DNA of 12,194 bases from an uncultured Ilumatobacter sp. (GTDB lineage: Bacteria; Actinomycetota; Acidimicrobiia; Acidimicrobiales; Ilumatobacteraceae). Numbering within the stretch: the stretch's first letter is position 1; every line of letters starts with the position of its first letter. Positions 6,124 through 11,868 of the stretch are shown here, piece by piece. Position numbers and translations under genes: made by a program. The notes below the pieces were generated by a model. That model worked only from the letters and a program-made list of their open reading frames with translations. It had not been told where the DNA came from and made no database searches. The stretch lies in NCBI GenBank assembly GCA_937891565.1, contig CALAHA010000161.1:1-12194 (forward strand), written 5' to 3'.

Positions 6124-7173
6124 TTATCCGCCGATGTGGCTCATTTCGACTTTGGTGACCCCGGTGGTGATCGATGTTCGGCTCTCGGAGTAGCGGTCGC
6201 TCCGGTGGGACCAGACACGATTGACGGTTTGGTCGAGAACTTCGTCGTCGGGACTTTGCCTGAGGATTTGGCGCAGGTCTGTGCCGTTTGCCCCGAACAG
6301 GCAGGTGTACAGAGCGCCGGCGGCGGAAATGCGGGCCCGTGTGCAGTTGCCGCAGAACGGTTGGGTGACCGAGGCGATGATGCCGATCTCTCCCGTGCCG
6401 TCCAGATATCGCCAGCGTGTAGCGACCTCGCCTGGGTAGGCGGGTGCAACGGGTTCAATCGGGAATGCTTCGTGCAGGGTTTCGACGATGGTTTGAGCGT
6501 CCACGACATCGCTGAGTTCCCAGCCGTTGGTGGCGCCGACATCCATGTACTCGATGAAACGTAAGGTGTGCCCGGTGCCCTTGAAGTAAGTGGCCATGTC
6601 GATCACCGAGTTGTCGTTGACGCCACGCTTCACGACCATGTTGATCTTGATGGGGCCCAGACCGGCTTGTGCTGCTGCATCGATGCCGTCAAGGACCTTC
6701 TGGACCGGAAAATCGACGTCGTTCATCGCCATGAATGTCGTGTCATCGAGCGAGTCGAGACTGACCGTCACCCGATGGAGACCGGCGGCGGCCAGCGACA
6801 CAGCCTTGCGGGCCAGCAGGGCGCCGTTGGTGGTGAGCGCGACGTCGTTGATCTCGGGGATCGCAGCAAGTCTGGCGACGAGATCTTCGAGGCCGTTGCG
6901 CAGCAGCGGTTCGCCACCAGTGAGCCGGATTTTGTTGACCCCCTGTCGGGCGAAGCATTTTGCGACGCGTTCGATCTCTTCGAAGCTCAGGAGTTCGCTC
7001 CGCTGGAGGTACTGAAAGCTGCTGTTGAAGATCTCTTTAGGCATGCAGTAGGTGCAGCGAAAGTTGCACCGGTCGGTGACCGAGATGCGCAGGTCACGTA
7101 CTGGTCGACCCAGCGTGTCAGTTGGGTTGCCGGGTGGGTTGCCGGGTGGGTTGCCGGGTGGGTTGCCGGTCAC
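6124..7173 (-). CDS. moaA: GTP 3',8-cyclase MoaA
   Basis: A radical-SAM enzyme that, with MoaC, converts GTP to cyclic pyranopterin monophosphate, the first step of molybdenum cofactor synthesis. The N-terminal [4Fe-4S] site is CNFRCTYC (C36, C40, C43). The SAM-binding LTGGEP (84-89), TTNG and VSLDSLD follow. The C-terminal cluster ligands are in FCGNC and CLFG (C274, C277, C291). The protein ends in SHIGG, the functional di-glycine tail, so the 349-aa gene is complete. Start: GTG 7173 lies 2 nt after the stop of the upstream 42-aa ORF with no good ribosome site of its own, which implies translational coupling. The first 17 residues are a (GNPP)n repeat encoded by 12-bp DNA repeats, added before the normal N-terminus (LGRPVRDLRIS). 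It is the last gene of the Fe-S operon. Confidence 0.95.
   Translation of the reverse strand: MTGNPPGNPPGNPPGNPTDTLGRPVRDLRISVTDRCNFRCTYCMPKEIFNSSFQYLQRSELLSFEEIERVAKCFARQGVNKIRLTGGEPLLRNGLEDLVARLAAIPEINDVALTTNGALLARKAVSLAAAGLHRVTVSLDSLDDTTFMAMNDVDFPVQKVLDGIDAAAQAGLGPIKINMVVKRGVNDNSVIDMATYFKGTGHTLRFIEYMDVGATNGWELSDVVDAQTIVETLHEAFPIEPVAPAYPGEVATRWRYLDGTGEIGIIASVTQPFCGNCTRARISAAGALYTCLFGANGTDLRQILRQSPDDEVLDQTVNRVWSHRSDRYSESRTSITTGVTKVEMSHIGG
7124..7170. repeat. 12-bp in-frame tandem repeat in the moaA 5' end
   Basis: Three perfect copies of GGGTTGCCGGGT (7124, 7136, 7148) and a fourth copy lacking one base (7160-7170). On the coding strand they specify GNPP repeats at the MoaA N-terminus. Because the unit is 12 bp, gain or loss of a copy keeps the frame. 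Confidence 0.95.
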
Positions 7174-7175
7174 GT

Positions 7176-7304
7176 TCAGGAGAAGGACTGTCCGCTGCCA
7201 CAGCTTCGTTGAGCGTTGGCGGCGTCGACTTTGACCAACACGGTCCCGAACGTTGTGACAATGTCGTCCGGGTTGGTTTCGGTGCTCGTTTCTGTGCTGG
7301 TCAT
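7176..7304 (-). CDS. 42-aa miniature A-type Fe-S carrier (IscA/HesB remnant)
   Basis: A short ORF with ATG 7304, TGA 7176-7178 and a strong ribosome site (AAGGAGT, 8 nt away). It begins MTSTETSTETN. The middle DDIVTTFGTVLVKVDAA resembles the D-x-I-x-x-F-G-V-x-V-x-V-D segment that follows the first cysteine motif of A-type carriers. Its end, NAQRSCGSGQSFS, resembles their C-terminal N(P)NAxxxCGCGxSF signature. Full-length carriers have about 105-120 residues, so two blocks appear to be missing: the N-terminal half with the CSG cysteine, and the stretch before the CGCG. CGCG reads CGSG here. With one of three ligand cysteines left it cannot be a normal carrier. It may persist as a coupling ORF for moaA, whose GTG is 2 nt downstream. 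Assignment by eye; a novel peptide is the alternative. Confidence 0.6.
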   Translation of the reverse strand: MTSTETSTETNPDDIVTTFGTVLVKVDAANAQRSCGSGQSFS

Positions 7305-7312
7305 AACGAATT

Positions 7313-7319
7313 ACTCCTT
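7313..7319 (-). promoter_or_regulatory. Strong Shine-Dalgarno site of the 42-aa ORF
   Basis: AAGGAGT on the minus strand, 8 nt before ATG 7304, is the best ribosome-binding site in the window. It argues that the miniature ORF is translated and delivers ribosomes to moaA. Confidence 0.7.
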
Positions 7320-7356
7320 GATTGATTCGGTTGGTTGATTGCAAGGGTCGGTTGCC

Positions 7357-7392
7357 GGGATCGCGGTCGTCGTTGGGGTCGCGGTCGTCGTC
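7357..7392. repeat. 18-bp direct repeat after nfu
   Basis: Two tandem 18-bp units (GGGATCGCGGTCGTCGTT and GGGGTCGCGGTCGTCGTC) agree at 16 of 18 positions. The second overlaps the last bases of the nfu stop codon (7391-7393). Confidence 0.8.
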
Positions 7393-8071
7393 ACTGGAGT
7401 GATGGGCTGGGCCGGGTTGCACCGAGTTGGACGCTGTGCAGCGGGCTGTCGTCGTTGTTGGCCGAGGCTTGCGCGTAGAAGGGAGCGGCACCGGCGGCGT
7501 GGTTGGTGGTGTCAACGATCGAAGTCAGCTCAGGGGCGACGCGGCGGGCCATTGTTTCGAAGCCGTCGCGCAGTGTCGCTGTTGAGGAGGCGCATCCTTG
7601 GCAGCCGCCGCTCATCGCAATGGACAGCACACCGTTGGTCAGTTCAACGATGGAGATCTTGCCGCCGTGGGCGGCAATCGATGGGTTGACTTCGCGCTCG
7701 AGAAGCAGTTCGAGCGCGGCGCGAACCTGGCCGTCATCACGTCCGGTGCGCGACATTTCGGCGATTGCCGGAATTCCGGTGTGGAGGTGGGCTCGAATCT
7801 CGGCGCCGATCTGGGCCCGAAGCCCCTCCCACGACGCCGAGTGAACTTTGGTGACCGAGACCGTCGTGTCGGCGACGACGACACCCGAGACGTCGTCAAA
7901 CACGAAGAGGCGGGCGGGAAGCGGTGAGGAGTCGGTGGCCCCTCGGCGGTCGAACGCGACTGGCCCGCCGGGGTGCACGGTCCGATCGACGATGAACTTG
8001 CAAGTGTCGGGATCTGCGACCGAGGTCTCGGCCCGGATTCGGATTGGAGCGTCGGGGGCCGATTCAGACAT
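7391..8071 (-). CDS. Nfu-type iron-sulfur scaffold/carrier protein (226 aa)
   Basis: A two-domain Nfu protein. The N-terminal Nfu-N domain covers about residues 10-95 (DPDTCKFIVDRTV, then FVFDDVSGVVVADTTVSVTK). The C-terminal NifU-like domain covers about 115-200, with HGGKISIVELTNGVLSIAMS and the cluster-binding CQGC (C157, C160). Such proteins hold [4Fe-4S] clusters and pass them to apo-enzymes. The tail beyond about residue 200 is low-complexity. ATG 8071 overlaps the end of the mrp gene (ATGTCTGA), and AAGGTGG at 8078-8084 is its ribosome site, 6 nt away, so the two genes are translationally coupled. MoaA, encoded downstream, is a plausible client. Confidence 0.9.
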   Translation of the reverse strand: MSESAPDAPIRIRAETSVADPDTCKFIVDRTVHPGGPVAFDRRGATDSSPLPARLFVFDDVSGVVVADTTVSVTKVHSASWEGLRAQIGAEIRAHLHTGIPAIAEMSRTGRDDGQVRAALELLLEREVNPSIAAHGGKISIVELTNGVLSIAMSGGCQGCASSTATLRDGFETMARRVAPELTSIVDTTNHAAGAAPFYAQASANNDDSPLHSVQLGATRPSPSLQ

Positions 8072-9443
8072 CTTGGACCACCTTGGTGTCGTCTCGTTCG
8101 GCGAGGGCACGGAGGTTGTCGAACGCGTATATTCCGGTGCTGTGGCCGTCGCTCCACGCAATGGTGATGGCGTAGTTGCCGATGCCCGTGATCGAGCGTG
8201 GTGCGACGTCGGCAACGATGGTGGCGGGGTCGAGGAGCGGGCGGCCGCTCATCTCTTCGACGCATGCTGCGCAACGGCACGCAAGGCGGAGGTCGCGGAC
8301 ATCAAGGTCGTCGTGGCGGCCGTCTTCCCACAACACCGACAGCGTGGTCTGGTCGCGTTGGGCGAACCCAATGGGTGTCGTGGGTGAACCGTCGGGGATG
8401 GCCGCAGTGTCGAACCAGCCGGGTGCGCCCTGGTTGGTGGCCCACGTCCAAGAGAACGCACCCAGCACCGCGGCGGTGAGGCCTTGGAGGTGGGCGTCGA
8501 CGGTGTCTGCAAGGTGGCGGTAGGTCTTGGCGGCAACGGATTGGGGTCGTTCGATGACGATGGGTTGGCCGCCGTCGCCGCCCGTGACAATGTCGGCGTC
8601 GAGTGGGATCGCGCCCAAGAACGCGACGCCGAGTTCGGCACTCATGTGTTCGCCACCACCCCGACCGAACACGTCGGTGTCGGTGCTGCAGTGCGGGCAG
8701 GTGAAGGTACTCATGTTCTCGACGATGCCGAGGATGGGCACGTTGACCGTTTCGAACATCCGCAGCCCGCGTCGAGCGATCTTCAGACTGACATCTTGAG
8801 GGGTGGTGACGATCACGACGCCCGACAGTTGCAGGCTCTGAGCGAGCGTGAGTTGGGTGTCGCCGGTTCCGGGGGGCAGGTCGAGGATCAAGTAGTCGAG
8901 CTGCCCCCAGTCGACTTGGGCGACCAGCATCTGGAGGTACTTGGAGACCATGGGGCCGCGCAAGATGGCGGGGTTGTCGTCGTTTCGCAGCAGGCCCATC
9001 GAGGCTGCCTTGACGCCATGGCGTACAGGAGGAACCATTCGGCCATCGGTAGTGGCTAAGGGCAATTCGTCGACGTCCAGCCCGAGCATGACCGGAATAC
9101 TGGGGCCGAGGATGTCGGCATCGACGAGGCCGACCCGGCTCCCACTTTGGGACAGCGCGATTGCGAGGTTGACGGCGACGGTCGACTTACCGACCCCGCC
9201 CTTGCCGCTGGCAACAGCGACGATATTGCGAATCCCTGGAAGCTTGTTCCCCGACGGTTCGGGCGCTGACGCCGTCGGCTTCTCGGTCAACGAGATCGAC
9301 TGCGGCGCGACATCTGGGTTCGACGGTGCGGCGTCGCGCTGCGCACTGGCGGCCAGTTCTGTCGGCAGTTCTGTCGGCAGTTCTGTCGGCAGTTCTGTCG
9401 GCAGGGCAGCTTGGCTTGCGGCCTTGCCCGATTTGCGGGCCAT
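8064..9443 (-). CDS. Mrp/NBP35 Fe-S P-loop protein fused to DUF971
   Basis: A 459-aa protein. Residues about 70-325 are a complete Mrp/ApbC P-loop NTPase that binds and transfers Fe-S clusters: deviant Walker A GKGGVGKS (80-87), VDADILGPS, LDLPPGTGD, and CPHC (C249, C252), which binds a bridging cluster in dimers. Residues about 355-448 are a DUF971 domain (the GBBH-like N-terminal fold), recognisable by LRLACRCAACVEE (C389, C391, C394), LLDPATIVADV and WSDGHSTGIYAFD. The MIP18/DUF59 domain that often precedes bacterial Mrp is absent. In its place are about 65 low-complexity residues with four PTEL repeats. ATG 9443 is chosen as the first ATG after the upstream mini-ORF. No strong ribosome site is visible, so translation may be coupled to that ORF, 29 nt upstream. 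Confidence 0.9.
   Translation of the reverse strand: MARKSGKAASQAALPTELPTELPTELPTELAASAQRDAAPSNPDVAPQSISLTEKPTASAPEPSGNKLPGIRNIVAVASGKGGVGKSTVAVNLAIALSQSGSRVGLVDADILGPSIPVMLGLDVDELPLATTDGRMVPPVRHGVKAASMGLLRNDDNPAILRGPMVSKYLQMLVAQVDWGQLDYLILDLPPGTGDTQLTLAQSLQLSGVVIVTTPQDVSLKIARRGLRMFETVNVPILGIVENMSTFTCPHCSTDTDVFGRGGGEHMSAELGVAFLGAIPLDADIVTGGDGGQPIVIERPQSVAAKTYRHLADTVDAHLQGLTAAVLGAFSWTWATNQGAPGWFDTAAIPDGSPTTPIGFAQRDQTTLSVLWEDGRHDDLDVRDLRLACRCAACVEEMSGRPLLDPATIVADVAPRSITGIGNYAITIAWSDGHSTGIYAFDNLRALAERDDTKVVQDV
9354..9404. repeat. 12-bp in-frame tandem repeat in the mrp 5' end
   Basis: Four perfect copies of CAGTTCTGTCGG (9354, 9366, 9378, 9390) plus a partial fifth (CAG). On the coding strand they specify PTEL repeats in the low-complexity N-terminus of the Mrp protein. 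Perfect identity suggests recent expansion. Confidence 0.97.
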
Positions 9444-9472
9444 CCGAAGTCGATGAAGGGGCGTTCGCCTGG

Positions 9473-9589
9473 TCACTGCTGTGTCGATTCGATGCTGCCG
9501 TGGAGGCCGTTGTATGGGCTGAGAAACGCGTCGGGGGTGGCCTCTTCGCAGCGGCCAGCGACGAGGTCTTGATCGATCCAAACCTTCAT
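9473..9589 (-). CDS. 38-aa ferredoxin-like miniature ORF, first in the Fe-S operon
   Basis: ATG 9589 to TGA 9473. The start, MKVWIDQDL, is the classic opening of actinobacterial small [3Fe-4S]/[4Fe-4S] ferredoxins. RCEEATPDAF follows, as in ...GxCEExAPDxF. The cysteine spacing CxxxxxC expected between them is lost: residues VAG stand where the first cysteine and TGDG/GSG loop would be, and the second half with the remaining cysteines is missing. The ORF ends in SIESTQQ. It cannot bind a normal cluster. A promoter with good -35 and -10 boxes and 7-nt leaderless spacing points exactly at its ATG, so it is probably translated. It precedes mrp by 29 nt. The alternatives are a decayed ferredoxin kept as a leader ORF or a chance resemblance. 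Confidence 0.55.
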   Translation of the reverse strand: MKVWIDQDLVAGRCEEATPDAFLSPYNGLHGSIESTQQ

Positions 9590-9596
9590 GGTGCAC

Positions 9597-9625
9597 GTTC
9601 TATCGGCGCAGGCACAGGTTCACAA
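9597..9625 (-). promoter_or_regulatory. Promoter of the Fe-S/moaA operon
   Basis: On the minus strand, TTGTGA (9625-9620), a 17-nt spacer and TAGAAC (9602-9597) are followed by 7 nt and ATG 9589. This is the best-spaced -35/-10 pair in the window and would give a leaderless transcript beginning at or near the ferredoxin-like ORF and running through mrp, nfu, the 42-aa ORF and moaA. Confidence 0.55.
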
Positions 9626-9661
9626 GTTCCGCCTTGCGAAACTAATGAAACGATGCTCACC

Positions 9662-9874
9662 TCAGTCGTTGGGCACCGGGAACATTCCTGCTTCGCCGAC
9701 ACAGTGACAGGTCGAGGTGACCTGTTGGGGGGGGCTCTGAGCCCATTCGTAGCATCGGGCCCGGCCGTTGATGACGGTCTGGTGTGCGATTCGGGCACGG
9801 CAAACGTGGCAGCCCGAACGCAATGTGACAAGACATTCAGCGATCTGCTGACAAGATAGATCAGGACGCCCCAA
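9662..9874 (-). CDS. Possible cysteine-rich small protein (70 aa), doubtful
   Basis: An open frame from a TTG at 9874, with seven cysteines including CHVC and CHC (LRSGCHVCRARI, STCHCVGEAGMF). I do not recognise it. There is no ribosome site and no TANNNT box at the right distance, and a run of eight G interrupts it at 9727-9734. It may be a remnant or a chance frame. Otherwise the 9626-10007 interval shows only the hairpin at 9707 and nothing else I can name. Confidence 0.2.
   Translation of the reverse strand: MGRPDLSCQQIAECLVTLRSGCHVCRARIAHQTVINGRARCYEWAQSPPQQVTSTCHCVGEAGMFPVPND
9707..9734. other. Perfect 7-bp hairpin followed by eight G
   Basis: ACAGGTC (9707-9713), loop GAGGT and GACCTGT (9719-9725) form a perfect stem. 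One base later comes a run of eight G (9727-9734), the longest homopolymer in the window. No T-run follows on either strand, so I do not call it a terminator. It lies between divergent transcription units, where an operator is conceivable. Confidence 0.5.
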
Positions 9875-10007
9875 GCCAATGACTCATGACAGTCAACGGC
9901 CTCGGATAGAACGATCCGGTCACGACCATCGTCACGCGGACCGGTCGCCTGGCGGCCTCTGTCTTGGCGGGGCGTCGAACAGATACTCGCGAAACTCTTC
10001 GACCACG

Positions 10008-10013
10008 TACCGT
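10008..10013 (+). promoter_or_regulatory. -10 box of the GNAT gene
   Basis: TACCGT lies 8 nt before ATG 10022, consistent with the leaderless pattern. No ribosome site is present. The -35 region is not recognisable. Confidence 0.35.
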
Positions 10014-10021
10014 AGTTCGCC

Positions 10022-10528
10022 ATGGGTGAGCTTGGCGTCGAGTACAGAGTGGCGACCGATGATGATTGGGCCGAAATCTGGCCGATCGTGAGGGCAGTCG
10101 TTGGCCGCGGCGACACGTACGCCTACGCCCCAGATATCGAAGAGGGCGATGCACAATCGGTGTGGATACTCACAGGGCCGAGCAGAGCCGCCACCTACGT
10201 CGCGACGCTCGATGGCGAAGTTGTCGCGACTGCGACCCTCAAGCCCAACCAACCGGGGTTGGGCGACCACATCGCCAACGCCGCATGGATGGTCGCGCCA
10301 GGAGTCGCAAGCAGGGGCATCGGCCGTGGGTTCGCACAGTTTGTCATCGGCGAAGCGCGACGGCTTTCCTACCTTGGGATGCAGTTCAACGCCGTGGTAG
10401 CGACGAACGCTCGCGCCATCGCGTTGTGGGAGTCACTCGGCTTCACCATCGTCGGAACTGTGCCAAGGGCATTCAGACATTCCGTCGAGGGATTCGTTTC
10501 AGTTCACATCATGCACCGAGATCTTTAG
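10022..10528 (+). CDS. GNAT family N-acetyltransferase (168 aa)
   Basis: A single GNAT domain that would transfer an acetyl group from acetyl-CoA to an amine. Visible elements are the early strands TYVATLDGEVVATATLKPN, motif A WMVAPGVASRGIGRGFAQFV with the pyrophosphate-binding SRGIGRG (98-104 region), and motif B NARAIALWESLGFTIVGTVP near the C-terminus. Length and layout match phosphinothricin- or RimI-like acetyltransferases, but the substrate cannot be read. The start at ATG 10022 is supported by TACCGT 8 nt upstream. The frame begins just before the first beta strand (VEYRVATDDDW). It lies 52 nt before the flavoprotein gene, which has its own -10 box. Confidence 0.88.
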   Translation: MGELGVEYRVATDDDWAEIWPIVRAVVGRGDTYAYAPDIEEGDAQSVWILTGPSRAATYVATLDGEVVATATLKPNQPGLGDHIANAAWMVAPGVASRGIGRGFAQFVIGEARRLSYLGMQFNAVVATNARAIALWESLGFTIVGTVPRAFRHSVEGFVSVHIMHRDL

Positions 10529-10566
10529 TCCCCTTACCGTCTCGTTCCCCTGGCCCAAATCGTCCC

Positions 10567-10572
10567 TACAGT
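10567..10572 (+). promoter_or_regulatory. -10 box of the BaiN-type flavoprotein gene
   Basis: TACAGT lies 8 nt before ATG 10581 in the short gap after the GNAT gene. No ribosome site precedes the ATG, consistent with a leaderless transcript. Confidence 0.35.
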
Positions 10573-10580
10573 GAGCGAGC

Positions 10581-11795
10581 ATGTTCTTTGACCTCATCGT
10601 TGTCGGCGGGGGTGCCGCAGGCTTCTTCTCGGCAATCACCTGCGCAGAGAACTCTGGGAAGTCGGTGCTGATCCTCGAGAAGACGTCGCAGCTGCTGCAG
10701 AAAGTGAAAATCTCCGGTGGCGGTCGCTGCAATGTCACGCACGATTGTTTCGAGCCGCGTGAGTTGAGCAGAAATTATCCACGCGGTGAGAAATCGTTGA
10801 TTGGTCCGTTCCATCGATTCGGTGCAGCTGACACCGTCAATTGGTTTTCCCGCCGCGGTGTCACGCTGAAAACCGAAGCCGATGGCCGGATGTTCCCCGA
10901 CACCGACAGCTCCCAGACAATCATCGACGCCCTGCTCGGTGCAGCCGACGCCGCAGGGGTCGCCATCCACACCTCCGAAGGCGTGACCTCCATTGTCAAA
11001 AACGAGGACAATTTCGAACTCGAGACAGACACCGGAGATTCCTACACAGCAGCAAGCGTGCTCATTGCGACGGGCGGAACTCGGCTCACCGCCGGGGCCA
11101 AACTCGCAGCGAGCTTCGGCCACAAACTGCAACCGCCGACACCTTCACTTTTCACCTTCAAGATCAAAGACCCGCGCCTCGACGAAATGCTCGGCCTCTC
11201 AGTGAGCCCTGCCGAAGTCAGCATCCAGAAAAGCAAACTCAGAAGCAAGGGGCCCGTCCTCATCACTCATTGGGGTCTGAGCGGGCCGGGAATTCTCAAA
11301 ATTTCTGCATGGGGCGCTCGCGAACTTGCTGAGCGCGACTACCGGTTCAACATCTCGGTGAACTGGCTGCCAGACGCCGACCCAGCAGCAGTTATCGCCG
11401 AGAAGCGGCAGAGTGAGGCGAAGCGTCAACTTTCCAGCCGCAGCCCGTTCGCTCCTATCCCCAAACGGCTCTGGCTCCGGTTTCTTGCCGCTGCAGAAAT
11501 CCCCGAGACAATGACGTGGTCGCAACTCAGCAAGACCCAAGCAAACCAACTGCTCGGCCAGCTCACCACCTCGACATTCGCGGTCATCGGCAAAAGCACA
11601 AACAAGGACGAATTCGTCACGTGCGGCGGCATTTCTCTGAACGAGATCAACTTCCAAACAATGCAAAGCAAGCTCGTGAACGGCCTCTACTTCGCAGGAG
11701 AGGTCATCGACGTCGACGGCGTCACGGGCGGCTACAACTTCCAGAACGCTTGGACAAACGGCTTCCACGCAGGGTCAGCCATCGCTGCTCAATGA
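10581..11795 (+). CDS. BaiN/HI0933-family FAD-dependent oxidoreductase (404 aa)
   Basis: A flavoprotein of the HI0933/YhiN/BaiN family. The N-terminal FAD site is DLIVVGGGAAGFFSAI. The family signature KISGGGRCNVTH follows (residues 43-54), then DGRMFPDTDSSQTI, SVLIATGGT, GPVLITHWGLSGPGIL, and the C-terminal FAD-capping TCGGISLNEINF...GLYFAGEVIDVDGVTGGYNFQNAWTNG, split here as visible blocks. Length matches the family. Members reduce C=C bonds in some bile-acid pathways, but most, including this one, have no assigned substrate. By eye the gene uses more A-rich codons (AAA, AAT, CAA) than its neighbours, which may mean horizontal acquisition or a different expression level. Confidence 0.92.
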   Translation: MFFDLIVVGGGAAGFFSAITCAENSGKSVLILEKTSQLLQKVKISGGGRCNVTHDCFEPRELSRNYPRGEKSLIGPFHRFGAADTVNWFSRRGVTLKTEADGRMFPDTDSSQTIIDALLGAADAAGVAIHTSEGVTSIVKNEDNFELETDTGDSYTAASVLIATGGTRLTAGAKLAASFGHKLQPPTPSLFTFKIKDPRLDEMLGLSVSPAEVSIQKSKLRSKGPVLITHWGLSGPGILKISAWGARELAERDYRFNISVNWLPDADPAAVIAEKRQSEAKRQLSSRSPFAPIPKRLWLRFLAAAEIPETMTWSQLSKTQANQLLGQLTTSTFAVIGKSTNKDEFVTCGGISLNEINFQTMQSKLVNGLYFAGEVIDVDGVTGGYNFQNAWTNGFHAGSAIAAQ

Positions 11796-11812
11796 GCTGA
11801 CGGGTCACCGCT

Positions 11813-11835
11813 GAACGAAAGCACCTGTTTCGTTC
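11813..11835. terminator. Hairpin between convergent genes
   Basis: GAACGAAA (11813-11820), a 7-nt loop and TTTCGTTC (11828-11835) form a perfect 8-bp stem 17 nt after the BaiN-type stop codon. It lies between that gene and the minus-strand UPF0104 remnant, and could act as a terminator in either direction, although no T-run follows on either side. Confidence 0.45.
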
Positions 11836-11836
11836 G

Positions 11837-11868
11837 GAACTCGGTGCGCTCAGAACTCGGTGCGCTCA
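11837..11868. repeat. 16-bp perfect direct repeat
   Basis: GAACTCGGTGCGCTCA occurs twice in tandem (11837-11852, 11853-11868). The last three bases of the second copy are the TGA stop (minus strand) of the UPF0104 remnant. Confidence 0.9.

Noticed and set aside
6049..7212. Long plus-strand frames opposite moaA
   Set aside because: They are antisense shadows of a certain moaA. GC-rich codons leave the opposite strand open.
7176..7304. RiPP precursor peptide modified by the adjacent radical-SAM enzyme
   Set aside because: The radical-SAM protein has both cluster sites and the SHIGG tail of a true MoaA and no SPASM or precursor-binding domain. The peptide end matches A-type Fe-S carriers better than a RiPP core.
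7174..7515. Long N-terminal extension of MoaA in the same open frame
   Set aside because: The extension is arginine/threonine-rich, overlaps the end of nfu and the 42-aa ORF in another frame, and resembles no protein. GTG 7173 gives a normal MoaA length.
9444..9596. 51-residue extension of the Mrp protein
   Set aside because: Its composition is arginine-rich shadow sequence and it covers the ferredoxin-like ORF in a different frame.
9586..10116. 176-residue minus-strand frame across the 9590-10021 interval
   Set aside because: It has serine/proline/arginine-rich shadow-like composition, no start signal, and overlaps the GNAT start and the operon promoter.
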